Both the position numbers and the translations under genes were made by a program. From positions 1-64,000 of the forward strand of contig NZ_QPMH01000008.1 in assembly GCF_003344765.1 (NCBI RefSeq): a stretch of DNA of 64,000 nt, in the 5' to 3' direction. This document shows, in pieces, positions 44,367 to 53,244 of the stretch (the stretch's first letter is position 1; the number at the start of each line of letters is the position of its first letter). The stretch is from Ferruginivarius sediminum. GTDB taxonomy: Bacteria; Pseudomonadota; Alphaproteobacteria; Kiloniellales; Rhodovibrionaceae. A model generated the notes under the pieces. It worked only from the letters and a program-made list of their open reading frames with translations. It ran no database searches and was not told the DNA's origin.

Positions 44367-45209
44367 GTGCGTATTCTCTTCGCCCCCGATTACCCCGACC
44401 GGGAGATGTACGCGCTGTCGGCGATCATGCACCGGCTTGGCTATACCGCGACGCGCCGGGTGGAGGATGCCTTCGACGCCGCGATGCTGTGGCGCGACGC
44501 GACGGTGATCCAGGCGCCGGCGATGCTGGAATCCGTGGCCGCGCGGGCGCCGGTGTTGAACCTGCACTGCCTGGACATCGGCAAGACCCGCGTGGAGGCG
44601 GAGTTCCGCGCCATCTTCGGCTATGACAGCCTGGTGGACCCGCGCACCTATGAGGGCCTTTGCATCCGCAAGGCGAACGAGAATGCGCGCCGCCTCGACA
44701 CCGTCGTGAAGTGCCCGATCGAGGAGCCGGACGACACGTTCGTCTACCAGAAGCTGATCGACGCCACGGTGGACGGCGTGCAGATCGAGTACCGCGTGCC
44801 CGTCGTCCTGGGCGAGATCCCCATCGTCTACCGCGTCGGCACCGACCTGCCCGGCGACGGCCCGCTGAAGGCCCGGCGGCGCCTGCCGCCGCAGCCCATC
44901 GAGCCGGAGACGGTCTTCGACGTGGAGGAGCGGCGGCGGCTGCTCGACTTCGCGGCGCGGATGAGCCTGGACGTCGGCGACCTGGACGTGCTGCGCGCGC
45001 GGGCGGACGGACGGCTCTACGTCCTCGACGCCAACCGGACGCCGGCGGGATTCGGCATGCTGAACCCCTTCAACTGGCGCATGGACGCGCGCGCCCGGGC
45101 GCTGGACGCGCTGGCGGAGAGCTTCGACCGGCGGCTGCGCGCCCATGTCGCCGGCTACGCCCGCCCTGACGCGGACACGGACGCGGGCGCCGCCCCGCCC
45201 CTCGCCTGA
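44367..45209 (+). CDS. ATP-grasp-like protein of unknown substrate
   Basis: 280 residues starting with GTG at 44367 (RILFAPDYPDREMYALSAIM). The C-terminal half resembles an ATP-grasp domain: FVYQKLIDATVDGVQIEYRVPVV, VGDLDVLRARADGRLYVLDANRTPAGFGM, where the Asp-x-Asn of LDANRTP would bind Mg-ATP. The N-terminal part is a Rossmann-like preATP-grasp region. ATP-grasp enzymes make amide or ester bonds from carboxylates. It lies between GT9 and GT8 genes, so modification of a glycan or its aglycone is likely; this is inference. Confidence 0.6.
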   Translation: MRILFAPDYPDREMYALSAIMHRLGYTATRRVEDAFDAAMLWRDATVIQAPAMLESVAARAPVLNLHCLDIGKTRVEAEFRAIFGYDSLVDPRTYEGLCIRKANENARRLDTVVKCPIEEPDDTFVYQKLIDATVDGVQIEYRVPVVLGEIPIVYRVGTDLPGDGPLKARRRLPPQPIEPETVFDVEERRRLLDFAARMSLDVGDLDVLRARADGRLYVLDANRTPAGFGMLNPFNWRMDARARALDALAESFDRRLRAHVAGYARPDADTDAGAAPPLA

Positions 45210-45232
45210 GCCATCGACACGACGGAGCCGCC

Positions 45233-46207
45233 ATGCCGCCGCGCCTGTGCCTTGCCACCGTCAGCGACGAGACCTTCGCCACCGGGACCGAGGTACTGCT
45301 GCACAGTTTCCTGCGCTACAACCCGTGGTTCTCGGGCGACGTGGTGGTGTTCGCGGACGCCCTCTCGCAGCAGACGCGGGCGCGGCTGTCCCGCCTCCAT
45401 CCGGTGCGGTTCGAGGCGCCGGACCCGCGCCTTGTGGAGGTCTCGGCCGACTTGCAGGCGCGGCACCCGGCGCTCAGCGCCAAGCACCTGCGCTTCCTGT
45501 CGCTGGAGGCGTTCCGCCTTTCCCACTACGACCGCGTGCTGTTCTGCGACAGCGACATCTACTGCGCGGGCGACGTCTCGGCGCTGTTCAGCCGCGACGA
45601 GCCGTTCCTGGCCAGCGACGACGGCTATACCTACGAGGACAGGCTGACGCCGCTGTTGCGCGCCAACGGCTATGGCGCCATCGCCAGCGAGACCCGCTAT
45701 GGCCGCCAGCATGACGGCAGCAGCCCCGGCCGGACGTTCAGCTCCGGCGTGATGGCGCTCTCGCCGCCGTGGCTGGGCGAGGCCACCTACACGGCTCTCC
45801 TGGAGACCATGGCCGCGCACGACTTCACGGGCGAGCGCGTGTTCACCGACCAGGCCGTCCTCAACACCCACGTCCGGGGCCGCTACACCACCGTCAGCGG
45901 CGCCTACAACTACCGCGTCCTGCTAGAGGACTACATCCGCTACGCCGAGGACGTCCCCTACCCCGACGCCCGCCTGATCCACTTCGCCGGCACCATCAAA
46001 CCCTGGAACGACTACGCCCCCGCCGACCTCGCCGCCTACGACGCGCGGTACTTCAAGTACATCGACGTCTGGCGGCAGATGCTGGAGGACGCGCGGAAGG
46101 CGGAGGGTGCGAACGGCGTGGGGGAGAGGATACTGGCGCAGTTGGCGTTGACGGACCGGGATGCGGGGGTGAGTGGCGTGCCGGGGGTGATGGGACGGGT
46201 TTGGTGA
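45233..46207 (+). CDS. Glycosyltransferase family 8-like protein
   Basis: 324 residues with the GT-A fold of family 8: LATVSDETFATGTEVLLHSFLRYNP (quoted in part), KHLRFLSLEAFRLSHYDRVLFCDSDIYC (the DxD metal site), TFSSGVMALSPPW, TDQAVLNTH and the C-terminal LIHFAGTIKPWNDYA. Transfers a hexose from a nucleotide sugar. It starts 24 bases after the ATP-grasp-like gene and probably shares its transcript. Codon usage stays high-GC until the stop, and the sequence turns AT-rich right after. Confidence 0.88.
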   Translation: MPPRLCLATVSDETFATGTEVLLHSFLRYNPWFSGDVVVFADALSQQTRARLSRLHPVRFEAPDPRLVEVSADLQARHPALSAKHLRFLSLEAFRLSHYDRVLFCDSDIYCAGDVSALFSRDEPFLASDDGYTYEDRLTPLLRANGYGAIASETRYGRQHDGSSPGRTFSSGVMALSPPWLGEATYTALLETMAAHDFTGERVFTDQAVLNTHVRGRYTTVSGAYNYRVLLEDYIRYAEDVPYPDARLIHFAGTIKPWNDYAPADLAAYDARYFKYIDVWRQMLEDARKAEGANGVGERILAQLALTDRDAGVSGVPGVMGRVW

Positions 46208-46391
46208 ACAGGTACTCAGAACTTTTTTAGGTAGTTCTCGGATTTCAGCTACTCACCTTCAAGCTCACATATGCTGTCTTGGCTTTCTACGGAGACCGAA
46301 TTCGCAGCTTCCTAAATAGGAACTGTCAGTGCCTGCTCAATACGAACCAAGCATTACCTGCGACAGATCTCTCTATCGCATCCAAAATCCG

Positions 46392-46883
46392 TTACTGCGT
46401 CTCGCTGCTCTGAGGCACAGTCGTCCCTGAGTCCCCTTGCCTCTCTATAGCTTGGAGAACCTTCTTTACATCGCCCCGAAGTCCAGAAATATTCTCCCTC
46501 ATATTCTCCAGTGCACTTCGGTTCTGCTCAACCTGGGTGGCGAATGTACTCCCGGATTCAAAGCCACCTTCAAACCTATCACCGCCGTAAGCAAAGACTG
46601 CTACGACCAGTGTAACGGTCGCCACAACACCTCCAGCAATCATCCATAAGGTTTTTGACGGAAGATTATCTATTTTTGATTCCAAACGCGTGACATCAGC
46701 CTCTAACTCTGAACGCACCGAGTCAGTTTTGGCATCTACATAATCGCGCATATCTACGCTCATTCCGCCGCCGCCCCCGCCACTGGCTTTTGCCTCTGCT
46801 TGATAACGTAGGCCCTTCGTCTCTGATTGTCCACCTGAGACGACGTAGAATTCTGGTCCATCATCACTCGGAAGAGGCGTCAT
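46392..46883 (-). CDS. Small membrane-anchored coiled-coil protein, unknown function
   Basis: 163 residues. A soluble N-terminus with a poly-Gly run is followed by a short coiled coil (DYVDAKTDSVRSELEAD), one membrane helix (about 81-99, LWMIAGGVVATVTLVVAVFA), then GGDRFEGGFESGSTFATQ and a second coiled coil (NRSALENMRENISGLRGD). This architecture recurs in plasmid- and phage-borne small proteins of unknown role. The gene is AT-rich relative to its neighbours and overlaps the upstream small gene by 20 bases, forming a two-gene islet. Confidence 0.65.
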   Translation of the reverse strand: MTPLPSDDGPEFYVVSGGQSETKGLRYQAEAKASGGGGGGMSVDMRDYVDAKTDSVRSELEADVTRLESKIDNLPSKTLWMIAGGVVATVTLVVAVFAYGGDRFEGGFESGSTFATQVEQNRSALENMRENISGLRGDVKKVLQAIERQGDSGTTVPQSSETQ

Positions 46884-47160
46884 CGTCTAATCCTTCAGAA
46901 ATAACCCCCATATGACTAGAAATTTCCTTAAATCTTGGATTCGACATCGCAAGTGTTATTACATGTTTTCGTTTAACAGTATTTTCTTTAGTATCCAACC
47001 GGTCCTCATAAAAAGTAATTTTTACAACCCCGGAACTGGATATGAACCCTTGGATTCCATCAACAAAAATAGTTTCCGCATCCACAGGCGTTGAAGTGAA
47101 CTCAATATCTTCACTCCTCAACTCGCGTCGCTCTTTCTTGGGAGACTCTTCGTCCGCCAT
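46864..47160 (-). CDS. Small cytoplasmic protein of unknown function, 98 residues
   Basis: Charged N-terminus, then a single predicted beta-rich domain: IFVDGIQGFISSSGVVKITFYE, KRKHVITLAMSNPRFKEIS. The pattern (ligand-free beta strands ending with a SNPRF segment) is unknown to me. AT-rich coding sequence unlike its neighbours. First gene of the islet; its end overlaps the membrane coiled-coil gene by 20 bases. Signs of horizontal acquisition: composition and its insertion inside a GC-rich glycan gene run. Confidence 0.6.
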   Translation of the reverse strand: MADEESPKKERRELRSEDIEFTSTPVDAETIFVDGIQGFISSSGVVKITFYEDRLDTKENTVKRKHVITLAMSNPRFKEISSHMGVISEGLDDDASSE

Positions 47161-47260
47161 GTGGATTTCCTCAGCCTGGCAATAGCAAAAACGCTATGCT
47201 TGGGTTTTATATGCGTTAATCATTCCTAATAGCCATCTGGCCGCAACCCAAGTTATCATC

Positions 47261-48130
47261 TCACCCCAACCTCACATAACACAACCACGTATACGCCCCC
47301 GCCTCCTCCCAATACACCCTCTGCGCCGCCGTCTCAACCTCCGACAGCAGCGGGTCCGCCGTCGGATAGTTCGTGTCCTCCCACGCGTCGCCCCAGCGTG
47401 TGCGGGCGTGTTTGTAGATCGGGGGGAACTCGTAATAGGTGGCGAGGTTTTGGTGGAGGTAGGTGGCGTCGGTGGCGTTGGGGGTGACGCGGTCCAGGGT
47501 TGGGACGCCCAACGCACGTAGCGCCGCCTGTCGCACCCGCTGGCCGAGGCTTGGCGGGCGGCCGAGGGTGAGTTCTGCGTGGCCGAAGCCGGCGTGCATG
47601 AAGGCTTTCTTGAGGGAATAGCAGTCGCCGCGCAGGGGCGGGTAGTTGTCCTCGAAGAAGATGTGCTGGCGGAAGCCCATCCACTTGAGGGTTTTCAGGC
47701 GTTCATAGGCGTTCTGGTGGTCGTCGAAGAAGAAGACCGTGTCCTCGCGCGGCAGGTGGCGCCAGTCGTGCGTGGCGAAGTCCGCCGTGGAATAGGTCGC
47801 GCGCGGCGAGCGGTACTTCAGGCGGCTCATGTCCGGGTCGAGGCAGTAAAGCTCGGCGTCCGGGCACGCCTGCTCGAACAGCCAGGTGCCCTGCCCCTGC
47901 CACAGGCCGCTCTCGACGATGGCCTTCGGCTTCAGGCGGCGCAGCGCGAACCACGTCATGAACAGGTGCGGCGTGGTCATGCCGCCCCGGTTGTCGCGGA
48001 TCGGCCGGCGCTCGTAGAGGCGGGCGAAGTCCTCCAGCTCGGCGACCATCTCCGCGCGCGTCCAGGGCACCTCCCCGATGCTAACGGGGCCGTTTTCCCG
48101 CGCGGCCACGTGCCCCTGGCCCTCAGGCAT
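47261..48130 (-). CDS. Class I methyltransferase-like protein of unknown substrate
   Basis: 289 residues. AIVESGLWQGQGTWLFEQACPDAELYCLDPDMSRLKY (quoted in part) is a SAM-binding-like loop followed by an acidic residue, and VFFFDDHQNAYERLKTLKWMGF and IFFEDNYPPLRGDCYSL follow; this recalls the cephalosporin-hydroxylase/methyltransferase type seen in surface-polysaccharide clusters. The canonical GxGxG is replaced by ESGLWQGQ, so activity is not certain. It overlaps the FkbM-like gene by eight bases. GC is high, so it belongs with the glycan genes, not with the islet. Confidence 0.6.
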   Translation of the reverse strand: MPEGQGHVAARENGPVSIGEVPWTRAEMVAELEDFARLYERRPIRDNRGGMTTPHLFMTWFALRRLKPKAIVESGLWQGQGTWLFEQACPDAELYCLDPDMSRLKYRSPRATYSTADFATHDWRHLPREDTVFFFDDHQNAYERLKTLKWMGFRQHIFFEDNYPPLRGDCYSLKKAFMHAGFGHAELTLGRPPSLGQRVRQAALRALGVPTLDRVTPNATDATYLHQNLATYYEFPPIYKHARTRWGDAWEDTNYPTADPLLSEVETAAQRVYWEEAGAYTWLCYVRLG

Positions 48131-48941
48131 GACGGCGCCTGCACACCAGCCACTGCATCATCTCTCCCCGGAACTCGCAGAGCGCGATGGCGCGGTCCAG
48201 GCTGCTATAGGCCTGCAGGAAATCGAAGCGGTTGGGGTCGCGCGGCCCCTCGATCACCGTCGCGACCTCGTGGCTTGGCGCGAAGCGCTGGCGCAGCGTC
48301 GGCGAGATGGCGCGGTCCAGCAGGTCGTGACACTCGATGATAAGGTCGCAATCCTTGAGCTCGGGCATCGCGTCGGGGTCGAGCAGGTCCTTCTCCGCCC
48401 CCTCGCAGTCCACCAGCAGGAACACCTCGCCGCGTTCCCGCCCCTCGCGGATGGCGTCGGTGAGCGCCGCCCGGTCGCAGGCGCCGCGGATGTCCAGCCG
48501 GTCCTCGACGCCGTTCTCGCGCGCCGTCCAGCCGCACACGCGCCGCGCCTCGGGATTGACGTCGAAGGCGATCACCCGCGCTTCCGGCATCCGCCGCGCC
48601 AGGCCGACGGCGTAATAGCCCTCGGCGCAGCCGACGTCGATGACGGTCGCATAGCCGCGCGCGACGACGGCCTCGACCTTGCCGTGCAGCTCTTCCTCGT
48701 AGACGCCCAGAATCTCGCTGGAGAAATCGCCGCAGCCCCAGACCACCTGGTAGGGCAGCCGCAGGCCGGCAAAGGGGCCGTGCTGCACCACGCCGGCGAA
48801 GCGTTCGTGGATCTCGCAGTCGATCTCGCGCTTGCGCCGCATCGCCGCGATCTTCAGCACCTCGCGCAGCGCGCCGGGCTGCGAATCGGTCCCGGCCTCC
48901 GCCGCAATCTCCCGGATTCTCTCAAGCTCGGACATCCGCAT
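48123..48941 (-). CDS. FkbM-like SAM-dependent methyltransferase
   Basis: 272 residues. The SAM-binding motif TVIDVGCAEGYYAVGLARRMP and the following VIAFDVNPEARRVC are clear. VFLLVDCEGAEKDLLDPDAM and DLIIECHDLL fit the FkbM pattern (DcEGaE). FkbM enzymes O-methylate sugars or polyketides. The start at 48941 has GGGGAG upstream; an ATG six bases later is possible. Precedes the second methyltransferase-like gene with overlapping ends, so both act on one product, probably a glycan. Confidence 0.75.
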   Translation of the reverse strand: MRMSELERIREIAAEAGTDSQPGALREVLKIAAMRRKREIDCEIHERFAGVVQHGPFAGLRLPYQVVWGCGDFSSEILGVYEEELHGKVEAVVARGYATVIDVGCAEGYYAVGLARRMPEARVIAFDVNPEARRVCGWTARENGVEDRLDIRGACDRAALTDAIREGRERGEVFLLVDCEGAEKDLLDPDAMPELKDCDLIIECHDLLDRAISPTLRQRFAPSHEVATVIEGPRDPNRFDFLQAYSSLDRAIALCEFRGEMMQWLVCRRRHA

Positions 48942-49215
48942 CGCTCTCCCCGGTACCTCCCCCGCCAACGCCGCCGCGCGACAGCCGCGGCGCGGCGGCG
49001 AGGCTAGCACGTACCAAGCAGCGGTTGTAGTGCGTTCAACCGATGCGAGACGAAACTCGAATCATACTTCGTACTTGCAACAAGGCTCAAGTCTTATTAG
49101 AAATTGATCGAAGAGTTACAACTTTAAGCTGTGACGGTCCTGCTGGTTCGGCAAGGATCCTCGGAACGCGATTCCAAAACCCATCACTGACACGCGTTAA
49201 ACAAGGGGCGCGGTT

Positions 49216-50754
49216 ATGAATAACCCTGTCGCCGGCTATGTCTTCTTTCTGGTCATGGCCGTTCTTATCTTCGGGTCCGCCTACTGGGCCTACCGCCGCC
49301 ATACGGTGAAGTCCGTCGACGACTTCGTCACCGGCGGCCGGCGCATGGGCCTTGGCATCATCTCGGCGTCGATCATGGCGTCGTGGATCTGGACGACGAC
49401 GCTGATCGGCGCGTCCGAGGCCGGCATGTGGTTCGGCGCGTCCGGCGGCTTCCACTATGCCTGGGGCGCCATCGTGCCGTTCCTGGTGTTCATCCCCGTG
49501 GCGCTGCGCCTGCGCCGTCTGATGCCGAAGGCCAGCACCTTCGCCGAGTTCATCCGCGAGCGTTACGGCACCGGCGTCCACGTGCTGTTCCTGGTGTTCG
49601 GCATCGGCGTCGGCTTCTACGTCTATACCGAGCAGCTTGTCGGCGCGGGCATCCTGTTCAAGACGACCTTCGGCGTGGACTACAAGGTCGCGGTCGTGAT
49701 GACCACGGCGCTGGTGGTCTCCTACGTCGCGCTGGGCGGCTTTCGCGGGTCGATCGTGACCGACCTGTTCCAGTTCGCCGTCGTCGCCATCGCCTGCGTC
49801 TTCCTGATTCCCTGGCTGCTGGCGAAGGTCGGCGGCGCGGAGTTCCTGTACCAGGGCCTGGAGCGCGTCGCCAGCGACCCGAAGGACCCGAACCACAACG
49901 CCGAGGCGATGGACTGGTTCTCCAGCAGCGGGCTGCGATACGGCCTTGCCGCGGTGGTGATCGCGACCGGGCAGGTGCTGCTGGAGCAGGGCTATTACCA
50001 GCGGGCGGTCGCCGCCATCGACCAGAAAAGGCTGCGCTGGGCCTACATCATCGGCGGCATCGTCGCGTGGTTCCCGATCCCGCTGATGTTCGGCCTGGTC
50101 GTCGGCGGCACCGGCCTTGCCATGGGCTTCGGCGCGGGCGCGGAGCTTGAATCGACCAGCGACGTGGCGCCTTACGTCATGAGCAACGTGCTGGGCCCGG
50201 TCGCCGGAATCCTGTTCTCGGTGATGGTGTTCATGGCCGCGACATCGACGGCGGACACCTCGCTTGCCGGGGCGCAGTCGCTGTTCACCGTCGACGTCTA
50301 TGAGCGCTACTGGAACAAGGGCAAGCCAAACGAGCGCCTCCAGCTCCGCTTCGGGCGCGTCGTCACCATCGTCTACGGCTTCGCCGGCATGGCAGTCGCG
50401 CTGGGCCTGGAAGGGCAATCGCTGCTGCAGATCGACATCTTCAGCGGCATCCTCTTCGCCGCGCCCGTCGCCGCGCTGGTGTTCGGCCTGTTCTGGCGGC
50501 GGGCGTCGCCCGAGGCGGCCGTGATTTCCATCGCCGCCGGCCTGGGCGGCGGGCTGATCGCCTGGTTCTCGATTCCCGACGAGGACATCAATTGGTTCGT
50601 CGGCAACGCGATCTCGCTGGGCGCGCCGATCATTCTGATGGTGGTCCTGCCGCTGCTGCGCAAGGAGCAGTTCGAGTTCGGCCGGCTTCTGAACTGGAAG
50701 CCCCACCATCGCGCCGTCGGCGGCCAGGAAGCTCCGGCCACGGCCGGCGAATAA
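49216..50754 (+). CDS. Sodium:solute symporter (SSS family)
   Basis: 512 residues with about 13 membrane helices. N-terminal DDFVTGGRRMGLGIISASIMASWIWTTTLIG (quoted in part), WGAIVPFLVFIPVALRLRRL, YVALGGFRGSIVTDLFQF and TSTADTSLAGAQSLFTVDVY are typical of SSSF transporters. The Na2-site-like serine/threonine pair in ATSTADTSLAG is visible. Substrate cannot be told; urea, proline, acetate and others are known. It is followed 14 bases later by a 40-codon gene for a single-helix protein. Confidence 0.93.
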   Translation: MNNPVAGYVFFLVMAVLIFGSAYWAYRRHTVKSVDDFVTGGRRMGLGIISASIMASWIWTTTLIGASEAGMWFGASGGFHYAWGAIVPFLVFIPVALRLRRLMPKASTFAEFIRERYGTGVHVLFLVFGIGVGFYVYTEQLVGAGILFKTTFGVDYKVAVVMTTALVVSYVALGGFRGSIVTDLFQFAVVAIACVFLIPWLLAKVGGAEFLYQGLERVASDPKDPNHNAEAMDWFSSSGLRYGLAAVVIATGQVLLEQGYYQRAVAAIDQKRLRWAYIIGGIVAWFPIPLMFGLVVGGTGLAMGFGAGAELESTSDVAPYVMSNVLGPVAGILFSVMVFMAATSTADTSLAGAQSLFTVDVYERYWNKGKPNERLQLRFGRVVTIVYGFAGMAVALGLEGQSLLQIDIFSGILFAAPVAALVFGLFWRRASPEAAVISIAAGLGGGLIAWFSIPDEDINWFVGNAISLGAPIILMVVLPLLRKEQFEFGRLLNWKPHHRAVGGQEAPATAGE

Positions 50755-50768
50755 CAGGGGAGACCAAA

Positions 50769-50891
50769 ATGACCCAGACAGTCCACGCCTTCATCGTCTA
50801 CTTCGGGACGGTATGGCTCGTCATCGGCCTGTTGTTCGTTGCCGCCCTCGCGCTCGGCAACGTCCGGCGGATCGCCCGGGACGAGGAGTAG
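50769..50891 (+). CDS. 40-residue single-helix protein, putative symporter accessory subunit
   Basis: MTQTVHAFIVYFGTVWLVI begins a product of 40 residues with one membrane helix (about 8-29) and a short basic tail ending RDEE. It starts 14 bases after the symporter stop, behind an AGGGGAGA ribosome site. Small one-helix proteins encoded directly after SSS symporters are known in some bacteria as symporter small accessory proteins; assignment here is by analogy. The gene is below usual length cutoffs. Confidence 0.65.
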   Translation: MTQTVHAFIVYFGTVWLVIGLLFVAALALGNVRRIARDEE

Positions 50892-50915
50892 CCGGCAGGG
50901 ACGGACGCGGCGGGC

Positions 50916-51986
50916 CTATGCGTCGTCCAGGGCCCGCGACAGGTCGGCGACGATGTCCGCCGCGTCCTCCAGCCCGACGGAAAGCCGGATGAGACGGATC
51001 CAGTCCTGGATCAGCGCCACCGTCCCCGGCTCGCCGAAGCTGTAGCGCGACTTGCACATGGTCAGCGCATCGACCAGCCGCCGGTGGTCAAACTGCTCGT
51101 GCAGCTCAAAGCTCAACAGTCCGCCAAAACGCGGCAGGAAGCTTGCGGCCGTTGCGTGGTCCGGTGCGCTTTCCAGGCCCGGATAGTTGACCCGCCGCAC
51201 CTTGGGATGCCCGGCCAGGAAGGCCGCGACCGCCTCGGCGTTGGCGCAGTGGCGCTCCATGCGCATCGACAGCGTCTTCAGCCCGCGTTGCAGCAGGTAG
51301 GCGTTGGCGGGGCTGAGAATCCCGCCCAGGATGCGCCGCGCGGTGCGGATCGGCTCCGCCGCCCCGGCCTCGCGCGTCACCACGACGCCGCCGATGGCGT
51401 CGCCGTGGCCGCCGATGTACTTGCTGGCGCTGTGCAGCACGATGTCGGCACCCGCCTCGATAGGCCGGAACAGGTGGGGCGTGGCCAGGGTGTTGTCGAC
51501 GATGACGGGCACGCCGGCCTCGCGGGCGACGGCGACGATGCCCGGCACGTCCACCGCCTCCGCCCAGGGGTTGGAGATGGTCTCGCAATAGACCGCCGCC
51601 ACGCCCGGCGCCTCCAGCGCGCTCCGCAGCGCGTCGCGGTCGTTCATGTCCACCGGCGCGACGTCGATGCCATAGTGCGGCAGGAAATCGGACAGCAGGG
51701 TGCGCACGCCGACGAACACCTTCGCGGGCACCACCAGCCGGTCACCCTGGCGCAGCAGGGACAGCAGCGTCTGGCTGACCGCCGCCATGCCGCTGGCCAT
51801 CGCGACCGCCGCCGCCCCGCCCTCCAGCGCCTGCATCTTCGCCTCGAAGGCCGCGACGGTGGGGTTGGCGTGGCGGGTATAAAGGCCGTCTTTCGCGTTC
51901 GCCGTCCACAGCGCGACGGCGGAGGCGTTGTCCTCCTCGCCCGCGTGGACCACCGTTGTCATCGCGCCGTCGCCGGTTTCGCTCAT
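50916..51986 (-). CDS. Cys/Met-metabolism PLP enzyme (cystathionine gamma-synthase/lyase family)
   Basis: 356 residues of fold-type-I PLP enzymes. YTRHANPTVAAFE (residues 36-48), D164 in VIVDNTLATP and the PLP lysine K189 in VLHSASKYIGGHGDAIGG are the family marks. The N-terminal domain is short and the family members are usually about 380-400 residues. The substrate (cystathionine, O-acyl-homoserine or methionine) is unresolved. It is the last gene of the minus-strand operon, its ATG overlapping the decarboxylase stop (ATGA), 24 bases from the convergent symporter accessory gene. Confidence 0.87.
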   Translation of the reverse strand: MSETGDGAMTTVVHAGEEDNASAVALWTANAKDGLYTRHANPTVAAFEAKMQALEGGAAAVAMASGMAAVSQTLLSLLRQGDRLVVPAKVFVGVRTLLSDFLPHYGIDVAPVDMNDRDALRSALEAPGVAAVYCETISNPWAEAVDVPGIVAVAREAGVPVIVDNTLATPHLFRPIEAGADIVLHSASKYIGGHGDAIGGVVVTREAGAAEPIRTARRILGGILSPANAYLLQRGLKTLSMRMERHCANAEAVAAFLAGHPKVRRVNYPGLESAPDHATAASFLPRFGGLLSFELHEQFDHRRLVDALTMCKSRYSFGEPGTVALIQDWIRLIRLSVGLEDAADIVADLSRALDDA

Positions 51987-53239
51987 CGTGGCGGCTCCAC
52001 CCTCTCGCTCGTGTAAGTGGCCAGGATGTCGTCCACCGCCTCCCGCCGCTTGACGACGGCATAGTCTCCGCCCTCTTGCGCGATGACGGCCGGGCACGGA
52101 TGGATGAACGGCGGCTTCAGCGTGTTGGAGTACGAGCCGACGCCCTTGAACAGCAGCATGTCGCCCGGCCGCACCGGCCCCGGCACGTCCTGGCAGACGA
52201 TGTCCTTGCGCTCCATGCAGGTGTTGCCGGCCACGTCGAAGCGCGCGGGACCGCTCGCCTCCTCCGCCTCGTCGCCGCGCAGCACGCGGACATCGAACTC
52301 GCTGCGCCACATCATCGTGTTGACGTCATGTACGCTGCCGTCGATGAGCGCCAGCGTCCGCCCGCCCACCTGCTTCACGTCGTGGACCCGGCACACGAAG
52401 TCGATGGCGTCAGCCACGATGGCCGTGCCCGGCTCGACCACCAGCGACGGGGGGGCGCCGGCGGGAAAGGCAACTTCGACCGCGTCGGCCAATGTTTGCG
52501 CCAGTTCCGGGAAGGGCGGCCCCTCCGGCGGCTTACGGAAACCCCCACCGACGTCGAGGTAGGACAGCGGTGTGTGAGGAAACCATTTTCGCGCCGCGCC
52601 AATGAGCGCGTCGATCCTGGCGCGGTAAGCCTCCACCGTCGCCGGGGCCAGCGGGCAGTGGCCGTGCAGTCCCGCAAGCTCGCAGTCCGGGTGCTCGCGG
52701 AACCAGCCGGCGAGCGCCTGCATGCTTGCCTCGTCGGTCGCGAAGCCGAAGCGCGACCACGCCACCCCCGGCAAGGGCGTGTTCAAACGTAGCCCCACCC
52801 GCACGCGCCGCGCCGGATGGTCTTGCAGGAACCGCTCGACGGCGGCCAGCGTGTACCAGCCGTCCAGGTTGATCCGCACGCCCTCGGCCAGCAGCTCTCG
52901 CAGGAAAGCCTCCGCGTGCAGCGGGCCGTTCACCATGATGCGCTCGGCCGGAAAGCCGACCCGCCGGGCGATACGGTATTCCATCTCCGAGACCACTTCG
53001 GCGGTGCCGCCCAGTTCCAGAACCAGCGCCAGGATACGGGGCGTGTAGTTGGTCTTGACGGAGTAGGCGAACTCCGTTCCCGGATAGCAGTCCTGCAACG
53101 CCCCCATCAGCGCGGCGTGGTTGGCGCGGATCCGGTCGAGATCCAGCAGGTAATACGGCCCGTCCGCCTGCCGCGCCAATACCTCCGCCGCCGCCCGGTC
53201 CAGCGATGACGTCGGGGCCTCCTCCAGGGCCACGGCCAT
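51983..53239 (-). CDS. Fold-type-III PLP-dependent decarboxylase (ornithine/diaminopimelate/arginine type)
   Basis: 418 residues of the alanine-racemase-fold decarboxylases. PLP lysine K62 in EFAYSVKTNYTPRIL, HGHCPLAPATVEAYRARID, YLDVGGGFRKPPEG, VEPGTAIVADAIDFVCRV and the catalytic cysteine C341 in AGNTCMERKDI, with GSYSNTLKPPF. Type is closest to those acting in siderophore and nonribosomal pathways, but substrate is unknown. The start at 53239 is chosen because the upstream frame lies in the next gene. It is sandwiched by the 459-residue unknown gene (5-base gap) and the PLP Cys/Met gene. Confidence 0.88.
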   Translation of the reverse strand: MAVALEEAPTSSLDRAAAEVLARQADGPYYLLDLDRIRANHAALMGALQDCYPGTEFAYSVKTNYTPRILALVLELGGTAEVVSEMEYRIARRVGFPAERIMVNGPLHAEAFLRELLAEGVRINLDGWYTLAAVERFLQDHPARRVRVGLRLNTPLPGVAWSRFGFATDEASMQALAGWFREHPDCELAGLHGHCPLAPATVEAYRARIDALIGAARKWFPHTPLSYLDVGGGFRKPPEGPPFPELAQTLADAVEVAFPAGAPPSLVVEPGTAIVADAIDFVCRVHDVKQVGGRTLALIDGSVHDVNTMMWRSEFDVRVLRGDEAEEASGPARFDVAGNTCMERKDIVCQDVPGPVRPGDMLLFKGVGSYSNTLKPPFIHPCPAVIAQEGGDYAVVKRREAVDDILATYTSERVEPPR

Positions 53240-53244
53240 GACGG

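Noticed and set aside
44134..44508. Open frame beginning plausibly near residue 1 of a small protein
   Set aside because: After about 60 codons it continues out of register into the real ATP-grasp-like gene and loses protein-like character.
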